57,670 bases of DNA from Pseudomonadota bacterium (GTDB taxonomy: Bacteria > Pseudomonadota > Gammaproteobacteria > JAKAQQ01): assembly GCA_021839245.1 (NCBI GenBank), contig JAKCBQ010000002.1:1-57670 (forward strand), given 5' to 3'. Below, piece by piece: positions 1 to 12,146 of the stretch (position 1 is its first letter; every line of letters starts with the position of its first letter). A program made the position numbers and the translations under genes. The notes beneath the pieces were generated by a model. The model did not search any database, was not told the DNA's origin, and worked only from the letters and a program-made list of their open reading frames with translations.

Positions 1-29
1 AGGCCCACGGCCGGGAGGGGGACTCGTGT

Positions 30-1541
30 TTGTTTCTCTGGAGTGTTCTCATGCCGCCTCCGCCTCCCGGCGGCTGGAGCGTCCCCTTGATTTGGGCCGC
101 GCTCCTTGCCGTTCTCGTTCGTCGTCGGGCCCCTCGAGGGCGCCGCCCGGAGCGGCGGCACCTCCGCGGCCCGAAACCCGCCCGCTCGATCCTGAGGGCG
201 CGGGCCGGAGAAACGCTCGCGGCGCTCCGTTCGTGGCGGCCGCGTTATGTCCTCCGCCCACGGATCCGCGTGGGTCACGTGCGTCTCGCTCCCGGGCTCG
301 AACCCTACCACCTCCTGATCACCGGCAGTCCCGGGAGCGGCAAGAGCTCCGTCATCGAGGCTCTCCTCCGGACCCTTCGCCGGCGAGGTGATCGGGCGAT
401 CGTTTTCGATCTGGGCGGCGAAACCTGGGCGGCCCTGGCCCGAGCCGGGGATCGCCTCCTCAATCCTCTCGACACGCGAAGCGTCGCCTGGTCGCCGTTT
501 GCCGAGATGCGGAGCGGGCACGACGCGGCCCGTCTCGCCCGCTCGCTCGTCCCCGCCGGGCACGGGGAAGGGCAGGAGTGGCATCACTACGCGCAGACGC
601 TTCTCACCGCCGTCCTCGAACGACTGTGGAGCAGGGGGGAACGCACGAACGGCCGGCTCCTCGATCTTCTCCTCCGCGCGCCCGATGGGGATCTTCGGAC
701 GCTCACCGCCGGGACGCCCGCCGCCCGCTTCTTCGCGCCCGGCGCCGAGCGGATGGCCGCCTCGGTTCGGGCGATCCTGGGCTCGTATCTTCCGGCCCTG
801 AGCGCCCTCGATCCGCAAAGCGGCGGAGACGCGTTCGGTTGTGGATCCTGGGTGCGGTCGGGTGAGGGGAGCGGGTGGCTGTTCCTCACGGTGCGCGACG
901 ATACCTTCACGCTTCTTCGTCCGCTCGTCTCCTCCTGGATCGATCTTTTGATCGGGGAGGCGCTCGCGCAGCGCCCCGATCCGAGGCGGCGCCTGTGGTT
1001 CATCCTCGACGAGTTCGATTCCCTGGGGGCGATTCCGAGTCTCCTCGATGCGCTCACCAAGGGCCGCAAGTACGGTCTTGCGCTCGTCGCGGGACTCCAG
1101 AGCGTCGCTCAGCTCGAACGCCGCTACGGCCACGACGGCGCACGGGTGATCCTGGCCTGTTTCGCGACCAAGGTCTTCCTGCGCTCTTCGGACGTGGCGA
1201 CGGCGGAGTACGCCTCGCGGCAGCTCGGGGAACGTGAATGCCTCGTGACCGAGATCTCGCGCGGGCGCGGGGGCCGGAGCCGGGTCCGGCGTCTGCAGCG
1301 CGAGAGTCTCGTTCTGGCGGGCGAAATCGCGGGCTTGGCGGACCGTCGGGGCTGGATCCAGAGGCCCGGTCCCGTCCGTCCCGCCCGGGTGCGGGTGAGG
1401 CCGCCCCGTCGGGCCGCGACGGAAGAGCCTTTCCTTCCCCGCGCGACGATCGCGCCCGCCCCGGACGTGTTCCCCTCCGCGACGGGCCCGGATCCTTTTC
1501 TTTCTTGTCCCGAGGAGGGTTCCCAATCGTGCAGTACGTGA
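30..1541 (+). CDS. TraD/TrwB-like type IV coupling protein
   Basis: Predicted conjugative coupling ATPase that would dock a relaxase-DNA complex to a type IV secretion channel at the inner membrane. A single hydrophobic stretch (about residues 17-30) is followed by Arg-rich sequence, Walker A GSPGSGKS (99-106), Walker B LWFILDEFDSL (322-332), TKGRKYG (343-349) and GLQS (355-358), the order of the TraD/TrwB motor domain. The 503-residue length suits a compact TrwB-type protein. The start may be TTG at 30, with GGAGGGG about 10 nt upstream, or ATG at 51. Its 3' end overlaps the next gene by 13 nt, and the third gene is a relaxase, so this is a mobilisation operon. No channel genes are visible here. 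Family confidence is high; activity is inferred. Confidence 0.85.
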   Translation: MFLWSVLMPPPPPGGWSVPLIWAALLAVLVRRRAPRGRRPERRHLRGPKPARSILRARAGETLAALRSWRPRYVLRPRIRVGHVRLAPGLEPYHLLITGSPGSGKSSVIEALLRTLRRRGDRAIVFDLGGETWAALARAGDRLLNPLDTRSVAWSPFAEMRSGHDAARLARSLVPAGHGEGQEWHHYAQTLLTAVLERLWSRGERTNGRLLDLLLRAPDGDLRTLTAGTPAARFFAPGAERMAASVRAILGSYLPALSALDPQSGGDAFGCGSWVRSGEGSGWLFLTVRDDTFTLLRPLVSSWIDLLIGEALAQRPDPRRRLWFILDEFDSLGAIPSLLDALTKGRKYGLALVAGLQSVAQLERRYGHDGARVILACFATKVFLRSSDVATAEYASRQLGERECLVTEISRGRGGRSRVRRLQRESLVLAGEIAGLADRRGWIQRPGPVRPARVRVRPPRRAATEEPFLPRATIAPAPDVFPSATGPDPFLSCPEEGSQSCST

Positions 1542-1912
1542 TCGACATCGATGCCGCGCTCGGCGAACGTCTTGGGCCCGAGTTCCGCGAAGTCCCGCCC
1601 GACGAAGCCCGGGCGCGTCTTCGGGCGCTTCTCGAGCTCGCGCTGATGCGCGCCGACGAGGCCACGCTTCTCGGACTTCTCGAGGGGAGGGCGAGCGCGA
1701 AGCTCGACGCCCTGGCGGAGACGCTGCGCTCGCTCGAGGCGGTCCTGGACCGGGTGCTCTTTTACAGCGTGGCCTCCTACGCGCTCGCCCGCGCTCCCTA
1801 CGACACGGGGGAAGCGAGGAGGATCTTTCGGACGAGTTACGAAGACGCGCGCGCCGAAATCGAGCGGCGGCTCCTGGGGTCGCCTTCCGCGGCGGAGACC
1901 TCACGGTGCTGA
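1529..1912 (+). CDS. Small helical protein of the mobilisation operon, unknown function
   Basis: A 127-residue protein that I do not recognise. The GTG at 1529 is chosen because AGGAGGG lies about 9 nt upstream, inside the end of the coupling-protein gene. The protein is acidic, rich in Ala, Leu, Arg and Glu, looks largely helical, and has no membrane segment, Cys pair or obvious DNA-binding motif. It overlaps the gene before by 13 nt and the relaxase gene after by 7 nt, so translation is probably coupled. Position suggests an accessory factor for relaxosome assembly or coupling, but this is inference from neighbours only. Confidence 0.7.
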   Translation: MQYVIDIDAALGERLGPEFREVPPDEARARLRALLELALMRADEATLLGLLEGRASAKLDALAETLRSLEAVLDRVLFYSVASYALARAPYDTGEARRIFRTSYEDARAEIERRLLGSPSAAETSRC

Positions 1913-3405
1913 GCGCCTCGTTCCTCGGTCGGCCGGAACGTCTTCGCCACTATTTCCTCCGGGCGGAGCGCGAACCGGGGGCCTGCGGACCGGCGGGTCT
2001 TTGGTGGGGTGGGGGAGCGCGGCTCCTCGGTCTCGAGGGCGAGCCCGTCTCTCCTCGGCCGTTTCTCGATCTCCTCCACGGGCGTCTTCCGCCCGGGGGG
2101 GTTCCCGCCCGACGCCGCGGGCTCGATCTCACCTTCAGCGCCCCGAAGTCGGTGTCCGTCGCCGCGCTCGTCGAGGGCGACGGGCGCTGGATCGATTGGC
2201 ACGAGGAGGCGGTCGAACGGGTGCTTCGCGCGATCGAAAGCCGCCACCTTTTCTCCTGCACCAAACATCCGGCACCGGGACTCGGGCTTCTCGTGGCGCG
2301 CTTCCGTCACGGGCTCGCGCGGAGCGGCGATCCCCAACTTCACACCCACGCGCTTCTTTTGAGCCGCGCTCCCTTTGCCCACGACGTCTGGCGTCCCTTC
2401 GATCCCTGGCCGATCCTTCGCCTGCAGAAGGTTCTGGGTCTGTATTACCGCCATCATCTGGCGCGGCGTGCGCGGGCGCTCGGGTGGGAGCTCCGTCCGC
2501 GCGGCTTGGCCTTCGAGTGCACCCGTTATCCCGAATCGCTCCTCGCCTCCTGGTCGCAGAGGGCACGGACGATCGAGGCGGATCTCGGGCGCCTGGGGCT
2601 CGACCGTACGACGGCGAGCGCCCGACGCAAGGCGGTGATCGCCCTGAAGACCCGCCGACCCAAGGACAGGTCCGCGGCCGTCGATTGTCGGGAGCGCTGG
2701 TGTCGCGAGGCGCGGGAGCGGGATCCGGATTGGACGGGGCATCGTCCCTCGGCCGCAGATCCCTTGGCCGAGCCGCGTGGTCGCGATCTTCTTCTCGAGG
2801 CGGTGCGGGCGGGTGTGGCCCTCGGGCGTGCGTCCGTGATGTTTGCGGATCGCGGTCTCGCGTTTCGTGAGCTCGAGATTCGTTACGCCGTCACCCGCGA
2901 CGTCTTCGGGCGGAGCGGCGAGGACGCGCTCGAGCGCGCCTGGGTCCTTGCGCGACGCGCCGGGCTCTTTGTCCCGGCGGCGGAGCCTCCGGGGCCGGGC
3001 GCTCCACGGACGGGGTGGGACCGCTGGTACCGGCCGCGGGGAGCCGAACGCTGGTGCCTGCGCGTGGCCTCCCTCGTCTCGCGAGGCGGAACACGCGCGC
3101 CCGACGGCGGGGTGTTTGGGAAGACGTTCCCCGAGCTCGACGTCCGCGCCCACGGCTACTCCGCCCTCCTCCGGCGTCTGGGCGCCGCACGCGACCTCGG
3201 GATCGTCTGGGACGGCGCCGAGAGAAGCGAGCGCCTCGCGGCCCGCACGTGTCGGCCCGCCCGAGAACTCCTCGCCGCGGCCGGGCATGCTCGACCCGCG
3301 CCCCAAGCCGCTCGTGAGGAGTGGATGCGGGACACGCCGGGGGACGGGGCGACCCGCGCGTGGGGGGCCGGCCGCGAGATGAGCGGCGGGTGGGAACGCG
3401 CCTGA
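1906..3405 (+). CDS. MobF (TrwC-type) relaxase, helicase domain absent
   Basis: Predicted DNA-nicking transesterase that starts transfer at an oriT. Visible features: a candidate catalytic Tyr16 (RHYF) near the N-terminus, DLTFSAPKSVS (74-84), and the metal-binding triad H135/H146/H148 in FRH and QLHTH. The +11/+2 His spacing equals that of TrwC. TrwC/TraI relaxases usually continue into a helicase, with about 1,000 residues or more; this one stops at 499 with no Walker motif in its tail. It may be a naturally short MobF protein or a truncated one. GTG start at 1906, overlapping the upstream gene by 7 nt. It converges with the ABC transporter gene 30 bp away. Confidence 0.88.
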   Translation: MLSASFLGRPERLRHYFLRAEREPGACGPAGLWWGGGARLLGLEGEPVSPRPFLDLLHGRLPPGGVPARRRGLDLTFSAPKSVSVAALVEGDGRWIDWHEEAVERVLRAIESRHLFSCTKHPAPGLGLLVARFRHGLARSGDPQLHTHALLLSRAPFAHDVWRPFDPWPILRLQKVLGLYYRHHLARRARALGWELRPRGLAFECTRYPESLLASWSQRARTIEADLGRLGLDRTTASARRKAVIALKTRRPKDRSAAVDCRERWCREARERDPDWTGHRPSAADPLAEPRGRDLLLEAVRAGVALGRASVMFADRGLAFRELEIRYAVTRDVFGRSGEDALERAWVLARRAGLFVPAAEPPGPGAPRTGWDRWYRPRGAERWCLRVASLVSRGGTRAPDGGVFGKTFPELDVRAHGYSALLRRLGAARDLGIVWDGAERSERLAARTCRPARELLAAAGHARPAPQAAREEWMRDTPGDGATRAWGAGREMSGGWERA

Positions 3406-3435
3406 GCGTACGCCGCGGTGCGCGACCCGGGAACG

Positions 3436-4233
3436 TCAGGCGCTCATTTGATAGAGACGCGTGACTTCCGCGCTCGTTCCGCTGGCGCGGATCTCGCCGC
3501 CCTCGAGCCAGAGGGCCTTGTTGCACCACTCGCGGACGACCTCGTGCGAATGGATGGCGAGGACGACGATTTTCGACCGTCGCTGGAGCTCCTCGAGCCG
3601 CGCCTTGGCCTTGGCCTGGAAGCCCTGATCGCCGACGCCGACCACTTCGTCGAGGAGCAGGATGTCCGCGTCCACCGCGGTCGAGATGGCGAAGGCGAGT
3701 CGGAGTTTCATGCCCGAGGAATAGGTGCGCAGCGGAAGCTCGAGATACTCCCCGAGTTCGCTGAACCGCGCGATCTCCTCAATCCGTTCCTCGATGTCCC
3801 GGCGGGTCATGCCGAGGAGGAGTCCCCGGAGCATGATGTTCTGCCGCCCGGTCGAGTGTTCGTCCATGCCGAGCGCGATGTCGAGGAGCGGGACGACGCG
3901 CCCACGGGTCGTGATCCGCCCTGCGGTCGGTGCGTAGATCCCGGCGAGCACACGGAGAAGCGTGGATTTTCCTGCGCCGTTGACACCGAGGAGGCCGATC
4001 CGGTCCCCGGCGCGGAGGGAAAGGTTGAGCCCGTGGAGCACACGGACCGTCAGGTGATGGGCGTTGGTCTCGAGGCGGCCGCGTCGGCCGATTTTCATGA
4101 GGTTGAGCTTGAGTGAGCGCGCGCGGATGTCGTAGACGGGAAGCTCGAGGCCAACTCCTTCGAGATCGATCCCGACATCCTCCCCGCCCGGGGAAGGCGC
4201 CGGAGTCTTCATCGGGGCGGCGAGGGGCGGCAC
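3436..4233 (-). CDS. Polysaccharide/teichoic-acid-type export ABC transporter ATPase (Wzt/KpsT-like)
   Basis: ATP-binding subunit of an ABC-2 exporter for surface polysaccharide. Walker A GVNGAGKS (83-90), signature YSSGM (171-175) and Walker B ILLLDE (191-196) are intact. The sequence around the signature and GVGDQGFQ after Walker B is characteristic of the Wzt/RfbE/KpsT/TagH branch. At 265 residues it lacks the C-terminal carbohydrate-binding domain of long Wzt proteins. It lies 10 nt downstream of the permease gene. No glycosyltransferase genes are nearby, so the substrate cannot be inferred. Confidence 0.9.
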   Translation of the reverse strand: MPPLAAPMKTPAPSPGGEDVGIDLEGVGLELPVYDIRARSLKLNLMKIGRRGRLETNAHHLTVRVLHGLNLSLRAGDRIGLLGVNGAGKSTLLRVLAGIYAPTAGRITTRGRVVPLLDIALGMDEHSTGRQNIMLRGLLLGMTRRDIEERIEEIARFSELGEYLELPLRTYSSGMKLRLAFAISTAVDADILLLDEVVGVGDQGFQAKAKARLEELQRRSKIVVLAIHSHEVVREWCNKALWLEGGEIRASGTSAEVTRLYQMSA

Positions 4234-4243
4234 GATCCGCCCC

Positions 4244-5071
4244 TCAGAGCCAGTAACTCAGCCGCCGGTGGTAGCGGCCGGTGAGAGCGATCACGACGAC
4301 CCAACCCACGACGGCCATGGCGGCCGCAATGAGCCAGTCGCGCGGGCTCGGATACTCGCCCAGGAACGGACGGCGCAGATCGGTCAGAAGATACGTGAAG
4401 GGGTTATAGAGCAGGAGGCCGGCGTGCGACTTGAGCATGGACCGCTCGTACATCACCGGCGTGACGTAGAAGCCGACGAGCATGAGGGAGGTGATGAGCT
4501 GGGGGACGTCCCGGTAGCGGGTCGAGACGAGACCCGCGAGGGCGCCCATCCAGCTCGCGTTGAGAAGGAGGAGAAGAAGGCCCGGCACGGCGAGAGCAAT
4601 GGCCGCGGGATGGCGCACGCCGAAGATCGCCATGAGGCAGGCCACGATCACGAGATTGTGAAAGAAGATGATGAGGTTCCGCCAGACCGCCTGGAAGATG
4701 TAGATGAGCCGCGGCGAGTGGATCTGGCGCATGTAGCTCGCGGCGTTGACGTAGGCCGTGGCCCCCTCGTTGACGATGGTGGAGATGAGGGTCCAGACGA
4801 TGAGACCGACTCCGAAGAGCGGAAGGTATTGCTGCATCGGCTGGTGGAAGAGAACCCCGAAGACGAGCCCAACGCAGAGGATCATGACGCCTGTGCTGAT
4901 CGTGAGCCAAAAGGGACCGAGGCGCGAGCGTGCGTAACGCTGGCGGATCTCGGTCCAGCCGAGGAGGGTCCAGAGACGCCAGCGGCGGAGGCTCTCGACG
5001 AAGTCCCCGAGTCCGACGCGGAGGGCTCCCGTGGTCGGGGGAGCGATGTAGACGGGGGGGGCAGACGCCAT
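4244..5071 (-). CDS. ABC-2 polysaccharide export permease (Wzm/KpsM-like)
   Basis: Inner-membrane partner of the adjacent ATPase. The N-terminal region contains LWTLLGWTEIRQRYARSRLG, a typical Wzm/TagG entry segment, followed by about six hydrophobic segments over 275 residues. The middle segment has the pattern NLVIVACLM...LLLLNASWMGALAGLVSTRYRDVPQ of this family. ATG at 5071 is used. A TAGAAT sequence on the minus strand at 5102-5107 could be a -10 element, but no -35 is evident. The 283 bp between this gene and tRNA-Thr hold no gene that I can support. Confidence 0.9.
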   Translation of the reverse strand: MASAPPVYIAPPTTGALRVGLGDFVESLRRWRLWTLLGWTEIRQRYARSRLGPFWLTISTGVMILCVGLVFGVLFHQPMQQYLPLFGVGLIVWTLISTIVNEGATAYVNAASYMRQIHSPRLIYIFQAVWRNLIIFFHNLVIVACLMAIFGVRHPAAIALAVPGLLLLLLNASWMGALAGLVSTRYRDVPQLITSLMLVGFYVTPVMYERSMLKSHAGLLLYNPFTYLLTDLRRPFLGEYPSPRDWLIAAAMAVVGWVVVIALTGRYHRRLSYWL

Positions 5072-5354
5072 GCGTTCCGTGGCCCGGGTGAAGGCGAGCT
5101 TATTCTAACAATGGGCGAGGCGGAGGCGCGGCGGCGGATCCCTCGCGAGGCGGCTGCGCGTCGAACATGAGTCCTCCCGCGGAGTCGTTCGCGAAGGAAT
5201 CGGGAACACCCCTGAAATCCCAAAGCCCCCGGCCTGGCCTTGCATCCGCACTTGACAGAAGGTTGCGGGGGCAGCGACGTCCCGCGCGGCGGTGTGGGGT
5301 TTCGTCGCCGGATTCTCTGGTGGCCCCCGCGCGCGAGCGAGGTCGGCGTTCCGT

Positions 5355-5430
<76 letters not shown>

Positions 5431-5541
5431 GTCCGTGCGCGGTGATTATAAGGGATGCCGTGTCTTTGCCCCTCTCGCCGCGGTGTCCTCTTCAGCGTCC
5501 GCGATCCCAAAGAACCGCGGCTCGCTGCGGTTCAGGTGGAT

Positions 5542-6036
5542 TCAGGCGGACTTGCGGATCCGTATGAGGACTTCGACCTCGTCGGCGGTCATGTGCGCCG
5601 GCGGCGGGGGGAAACGTGTGACCGTCACTTCTTCCGCAGGGATATCGGTGAGCTCGCCCGTTTCGACGTCGTAGAAGTGGTGGTGGAGGTCGGTCGTCGA
5701 GTCGTAATAGACGCGCTCGGCGCTCACCACGATCTCGCGGAGCAGGCCCTTCTCGACGAAGAGCTTGAGTGTGTTGTAGATCGTCGCCCGCGATACGGGA
5801 AAGGAGGAGGCCTCGAGTTTTTGGTGGAGTTCGTCGGCCGAGATATGGATCGGTCCACGGAAGACGATGCGGCCGATCTCGAGCCGCTGGATCGTCGGGG
5901 CGACCCCGGCGTTGAGGAGACGGGCGCGCACCCGCTGCCGTTCGACGGCTTCGCTCGCGCCCAGGGAACGGGGCTCCCCCGTCGGACTCCTCCGTCTTGT
6001 CTCGGGCCTGGGGGGGGGTATCTTGATGTTGCTCAT
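5542..6036 (-). CDS. Fur-superfamily regulator, Irr-like
   Basis: A 164-residue DNA-binding metalloregulator. The winged-helix core contains FPVSRATIYNTLKLFVEKGLL (79-99), and HHHFYDVETGELTDI (118-132) resembles the histidine cluster of Irr-type iron/heme regulators. Both CxxC zinc motifs of classical Fur/Zur are missing. ATG at 6036 is preferred because GGAGG lies 9 nt upstream; an upstream GTG at 6051 has no comparable site. A minus-strand TAGAAT at 6107-6112 gives a plausible -10. It is codirectional with and follows lspA. Role in iron control is family inference. Confidence 0.85.
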   Translation of the reverse strand: MSNIKIPPPRPETRRRSPTGEPRSLGASEAVERQRVRARLLNAGVAPTIQRLEIGRIVFRGPIHISADELHQKLEASSFPVSRATIYNTLKLFVEKGLLREIVVSAERVYYDSTTDLHHHFYDVETGELTDIPAEEVTVTRFPPPPAHMTADEVEVLIRIRKSA

Positions 6037-6106
6037 CGTGCGAGCCTCCACGTCCGGGGGCGGACGCTTCCGGGCGGTCAGGAATTCTCCCGGAAAAATC
6101 CCGAAT

Positions 6107-6112
6107 ATTCTA
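6107..6112 (-). promoter_or_regulatory. Candidate -10 element of the Irr-like gene
   Basis: TAGAAT on the minus strand, about 70 bp upstream of the ATG at 6036. It overlaps the short palindrome GAATATTC, which could serve for autoregulation. The -35 is poor. Confidence 0.4.
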
Positions 6113-6134
6113 GCACGCGTCGTTGTCCGCCGGT

Positions 6135-6613
6135 TCAGTTCCGCCCCGCCCGGAGGTAGGCGAGGACGAGGAGGACGGCGCCGACGGTGAGCGCGGAATC
6201 GGCCAGGTTGAAGGCGGGGTAGTACCAGCCGTGGACGTGCACCTGGATGAAATCGACGACGTAGCCGCGGCGGACGCGGTCGACGGCGTTGCCGATCGTC
6301 CCGCCGAGGATGAGCGCGAGGGCCCCGAGGACGACGCCGGGCGAGCGGCGGGCCGCGCGCCAGATCCAGACCGTGAACAGCACGGTGGCCGCCGTCGCCA
6401 GTCCGAGAAAGAACGCGTTCGCCGCCGCCCCGCCGTCACCCAGGAGACTGAAGGCCGCTCCCCGGTTGTGAAGGCAGGTGATGTTGAGGACCGGAAGGAG
6501 GACGATGCGCGTGCCGAGCGGCACCGTGTGGGCGACGAGAGCCTTGCTCAGCTGATCGAGGACGACGACGAGCGCCGCAACCCCGTACGCCCCGAGGCGG
6601 CGGCGGGCGGCCG

Positions 6614-6617
<4 letters not shown>
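6135..6617 (-). CDS. lspA: Lipoprotein signal peptidase (signal peptidase II)
   Basis: A 160-residue inner-membrane aspartyl protease that removes signal peptides from diacylglyceryl-prolipoproteins. Four hydrophobic segments are visible, with DQLSK (21-25), NRGAAFS (51-57), GNAVDR (109-114), VVDF containing catalytic Asp122 and NLAD containing catalytic Asp140, matching the known pair. The GTG start at 6617 overlaps the ileS stop as GTGA, indicating translational coupling. At least four lipoproteins in this window (GH5-like, Mla auxiliary, PEGA and others) would be substrates. Confidence 0.97.
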
Positions 6618-9413
<2,796 letters not shown>

Positions 9414-9421
<8 letters not shown>

Positions 9422-10376
9422 CGGTCAGGGGTCCTCCATTGGAAGCGATCGGCACGGCGTCAAGGATCCGTCGGGCGTCCTCGACGTCGCGGGCGATTTG
9501 CCGCGCGAGAGCCTCGGTCGTCGCGAACGTCCACTCGTCGCGGAGGCGGGCGACAAAACTCACCTCGAGACGCCGCCCGTAGAACGGCTCGCCCTCGTAA
9601 CCGAAGAGGTGGACCTCGACGAGTTCGCGTCCATCCCCAAATCCGGGGCGCACGCCCAGGCTCGCGACCCCATTGTACGGGTTCGCGCCGAGTCCCGAGA
9701 CGCGGACGGCGAAGACCCCGCGGAGCGGAAGCCGTCGGCGGCCGGGGGAAAGGTTGGCGGTCGGCCAGCCGAGGCGGCGGGCGAGCTCGAGGCCGTGCGT
9801 CACCCGGCCCGAGAGCGTGTAGGGGCGTCCGAGGAGACGAGCGGCCTCCCCGAGTTCGCCGTGCGCAAGCCGGGTACGGATGCGGCTGCTGCTCACGGGC
9901 TCTCCATCCACAAGCACGGAGGGGACGGAAAGAAGAGTGATCCCGTGACGTGCGCCGCGGCTCCTCAGGAGCGCGAGATCGCCCCGGCGGTCGCGGCCGA
10001 AACGGAAGTTCTCGCCCACGGCGACAAGGCGGGCGCCGAGCCCTTCGACCAGAACCCGGTCGATGAAATCTTCGGCCGTCACGGCCGCGAGGCGCGGATC
10101 GAAACGAAGGACGATCGTCCGTGCGGCGCCGCGGGCGGCGAGAAGCGGGAGTTTTTCGCCAAGACGGCAGAGCCGTGCCGGCGGATCCTCCGGGCGGAAG
10201 TGCTCGCGGGGAAGGGGCTCGAAAGTGAGGACGGCCGGTTCGAGGTCCTCCATCCGGGCGGCGGCGGCGAGAGCGTCGAGAACGGCCGCGTGCCCGCGGT
10301 GCAGGCCGTCGAAAGCCCCGACGGCCAACGCCAGGGGGCGGGGGCCGCGCGCCGGGAGGTGGCGGCGGACGATCAC
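9414..10376 (-). CDS. ribF: Bifunctional riboflavin kinase / FAD synthetase
   Basis: Makes FMN from riboflavin and FAD from FMN. The N-terminal adenylyltransferase carries [10 protein letters not shown] (20-29), a HxGH nucleotidyl-transfer motif, and [10 protein letters not shown]. The C-terminal flavokinase domain has the GWPTANL motif and the [10 protein letters not shown] strand. 320 residues is the usual length. The GTG start at 10376 overlaps the murJ stop as GTGA. Confidence 0.97.
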
Positions 10377-11986
10377 GGCGCGGGTCCTTCGGCCGCGGTC
10401 TTCCCGCGCTCGAGGAGGTCGCGGACGTGGTGCGGCCGCAGACCCGCCGTGAAGAGCGCGAGGAGGTAGACGACGATCCCCGTCACGACGAGGCCGAGGA
10501 GGTTGCCGACACGCTGCCAAAGGCCCGCACGGAGCCACGCCGCGAAGGAGGGTGCGAGGACGAGAAGGACCGCGGCCATGGCCGCACTCGCAAGAGCGGT
10601 GCGGAGGAGAAGCGGCCCCCAGCCCGGCGCCGGGCTCCAGTGGCGGCGACGGCGAAGCCCACGGGCGAGGAGGGCGGCGTTGAGGAGAGCCGCAAGTGAG
10701 GTCGCCCAGGCGAGTGCGGCGTGCGGGGCGGGCCAGCCCGCGGCGAGCCAGAGCGGGACGAGGAGGGCCATGAGGAGGAGATTGGCGCCGACGGCCGCGA
10801 TCCCGATGCGCACCGGTGTGCGTGTGTCCTGGCGGGCGTAATAGCCGGGGGCCAGAACCTTGATCGAGGTGAAGCCGAGGAGACCCGCCGCGTAGGCGAC
10901 GAGGGCCCAGGCGGCCATGCGGGCGTCGAAGGCGCTGAAGGCCCCGCGGGTGAAGAGGGTGACGAGAAGAGGGCCGGCCAAAACCGCGAGACCCACCGCC
11001 GCCGGGAGGGCCACGAGGAGGATGAGGCGGAGGGCGTTGTCGAGCGTGCGCGAGAAATCGTCGGTTTCCCGCCGACTGTGCGCGCGGGTGAGGCGGGGGA
11101 GGACCACCGATCCCAGGGCAACGGCGAAGACCCCGAGAGGAAATTCCATCAGCCGATCGGCGTAGTAGAGCCAGCTCACGCTGCCCGGAGCGAGGAACGT
11201 GGCGACGGCCGTATCGATCAACAGGTTGACCTGCATGACCGAAGCGCCGAAGAGCGAGGGCAGCATGAGCGCCAGGATGCGGCGGACGGCGGGGTGGCGG
11301 AAGTTGACCCGTGGGCGCACGAGAAGCCCCCGGCGGGCGAGGAAGGGCAGTTGGAAAGCGAGCTGGAGCACACCTGCGGCGAGGACTCCGAAGGCGAGAG
11401 CCGTGATCGGGATCCGGAAGAGCCCGCGCAGTCCGAGGGCGGCGCCGATGAGCGCGAGATTGAGGAGGATGGGCGTTGCGGCCGGTGCGGCGTAATGCCC
11501 GTAGACGTTGAGCGCCCCGGCGCTCAACGCCACGAGGGCAATGAAGAAGAGGTAGGGGAAGGTCCAGCGCAGCATCGAGGCGGCGAGCGCGTGGGTTGCG
11601 GGGTGGGCGAGGAACCCCGGGGCGAAGACGTCGATGATCCAGGGCGCGGTCAGGACGCCGAGGGCGGTCACGAGGAGGAGGACGAGTCCGAGGCTCCCAC
11701 TCGCGTGGGCGACGAGATCCCGGGCCGCTTCGTGCCCGTCTTTGTGGTGAAGATCTCCGAGGACCGGGACGAACGCCTGGGAGAAGGCCCCCTCGGCAAA
11801 AAGCCGGCGGAAGAAGTTCGGGATCTTGAAAGCGACCAGGAACGCGTCCATGGCCGGTCCGGCCCCGAAGAAGCGCGCGAAGAGAATGTCGCGGGCGAAA
11901 CCAAGGATCCGCGAAAGGAAGGTAAAGCTTCCGATGAGGAGCGTCGTGCGGACGAGTCGGGGGGCTTGGCGCGCTTGAGGGGTCAT
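10373..11986 (-). CDS. murJ: Lipid II flippase MurJ
   Basis: MOP-superfamily flippase that moves lipid II across the inner membrane for peptidoglycan synthesis. The protein has about 14 hydrophobic segments and the family signatures FLSRILGFARD and FFRRLFAEGAFSQAFVPV near the N-terminus. ATG at 11986 gives the usual MurJ N-terminus. A TTG at 12007 also opens the frame, but it sits only 7 bp from a TACAAT -10 element, so it would be at or before the transcript start. First gene of the murJ-ribF-ileS-lspA operon, divergent from rpsT as in many gammaproteobacteria. Confidence 0.96.
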   Translation of the reverse strand: MTPQARQAPRLVRTTLLIGSFTFLSRILGFARDILFARFFGAGPAMDAFLVAFKIPNFFRRLFAEGAFSQAFVPVLGDLHHKDGHEAARDLVAHASGSLGLVLLLVTALGVLTAPWIIDVFAPGFLAHPATHALAASMLRWTFPYLFFIALVALSAGALNVYGHYAAPAATPILLNLALIGAALGLRGLFRIPITALAFGVLAAGVLQLAFQLPFLARRGLLVRPRVNFRHPAVRRILALMLPSLFGASVMQVNLLIDTAVATFLAPGSVSWLYYADRLMEFPLGVFAVALGSVVLPRLTRAHSRRETDDFSRTLDNALRLILLVALPAAVGLAVLAGPLLVTLFTRGAFSAFDARMAAWALVAYAAGLLGFTSIKVLAPGYYARQDTRTPVRIGIAAVGANLLLMALLVPLWLAAGWPAPHAALAWATSLAALLNAALLARGLRRRRHWSPAPGWGPLLLRTALASAAMAAVLLVLAPSFAAWLRAGLWQRVGNLLGLVVTGIVVYLLALFTAGLRPHHVRDLLERGKTAAEGPAP

Positions 11987-12013
11987 CGGAGTCGGGACAC
12001 TCGCCAACGCTGC

Positions 12014-12019
12014 ATTGTA
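12014..12019 (-). promoter_or_regulatory. Candidate -10 of murJ
   Basis: Minus-strand TACAAT (5 of 6 consensus), placed so that transcription would start near 12007, about 21 nt before the ATG at 11986. No strong -35 is visible. Confidence 0.45.
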
Positions 12020-12146
12020 CGTGCCGGCGGCGGGACGACGGGCGGAGGTTCGCGGCCGGCCCGGTCCCGGCGCTCCTCCCCCTTTTCCCCCGTATCGTGG
12101 ATAATAGAGGCCGATTCCACACCGAATTCCCTGGAGACTTCACTCC

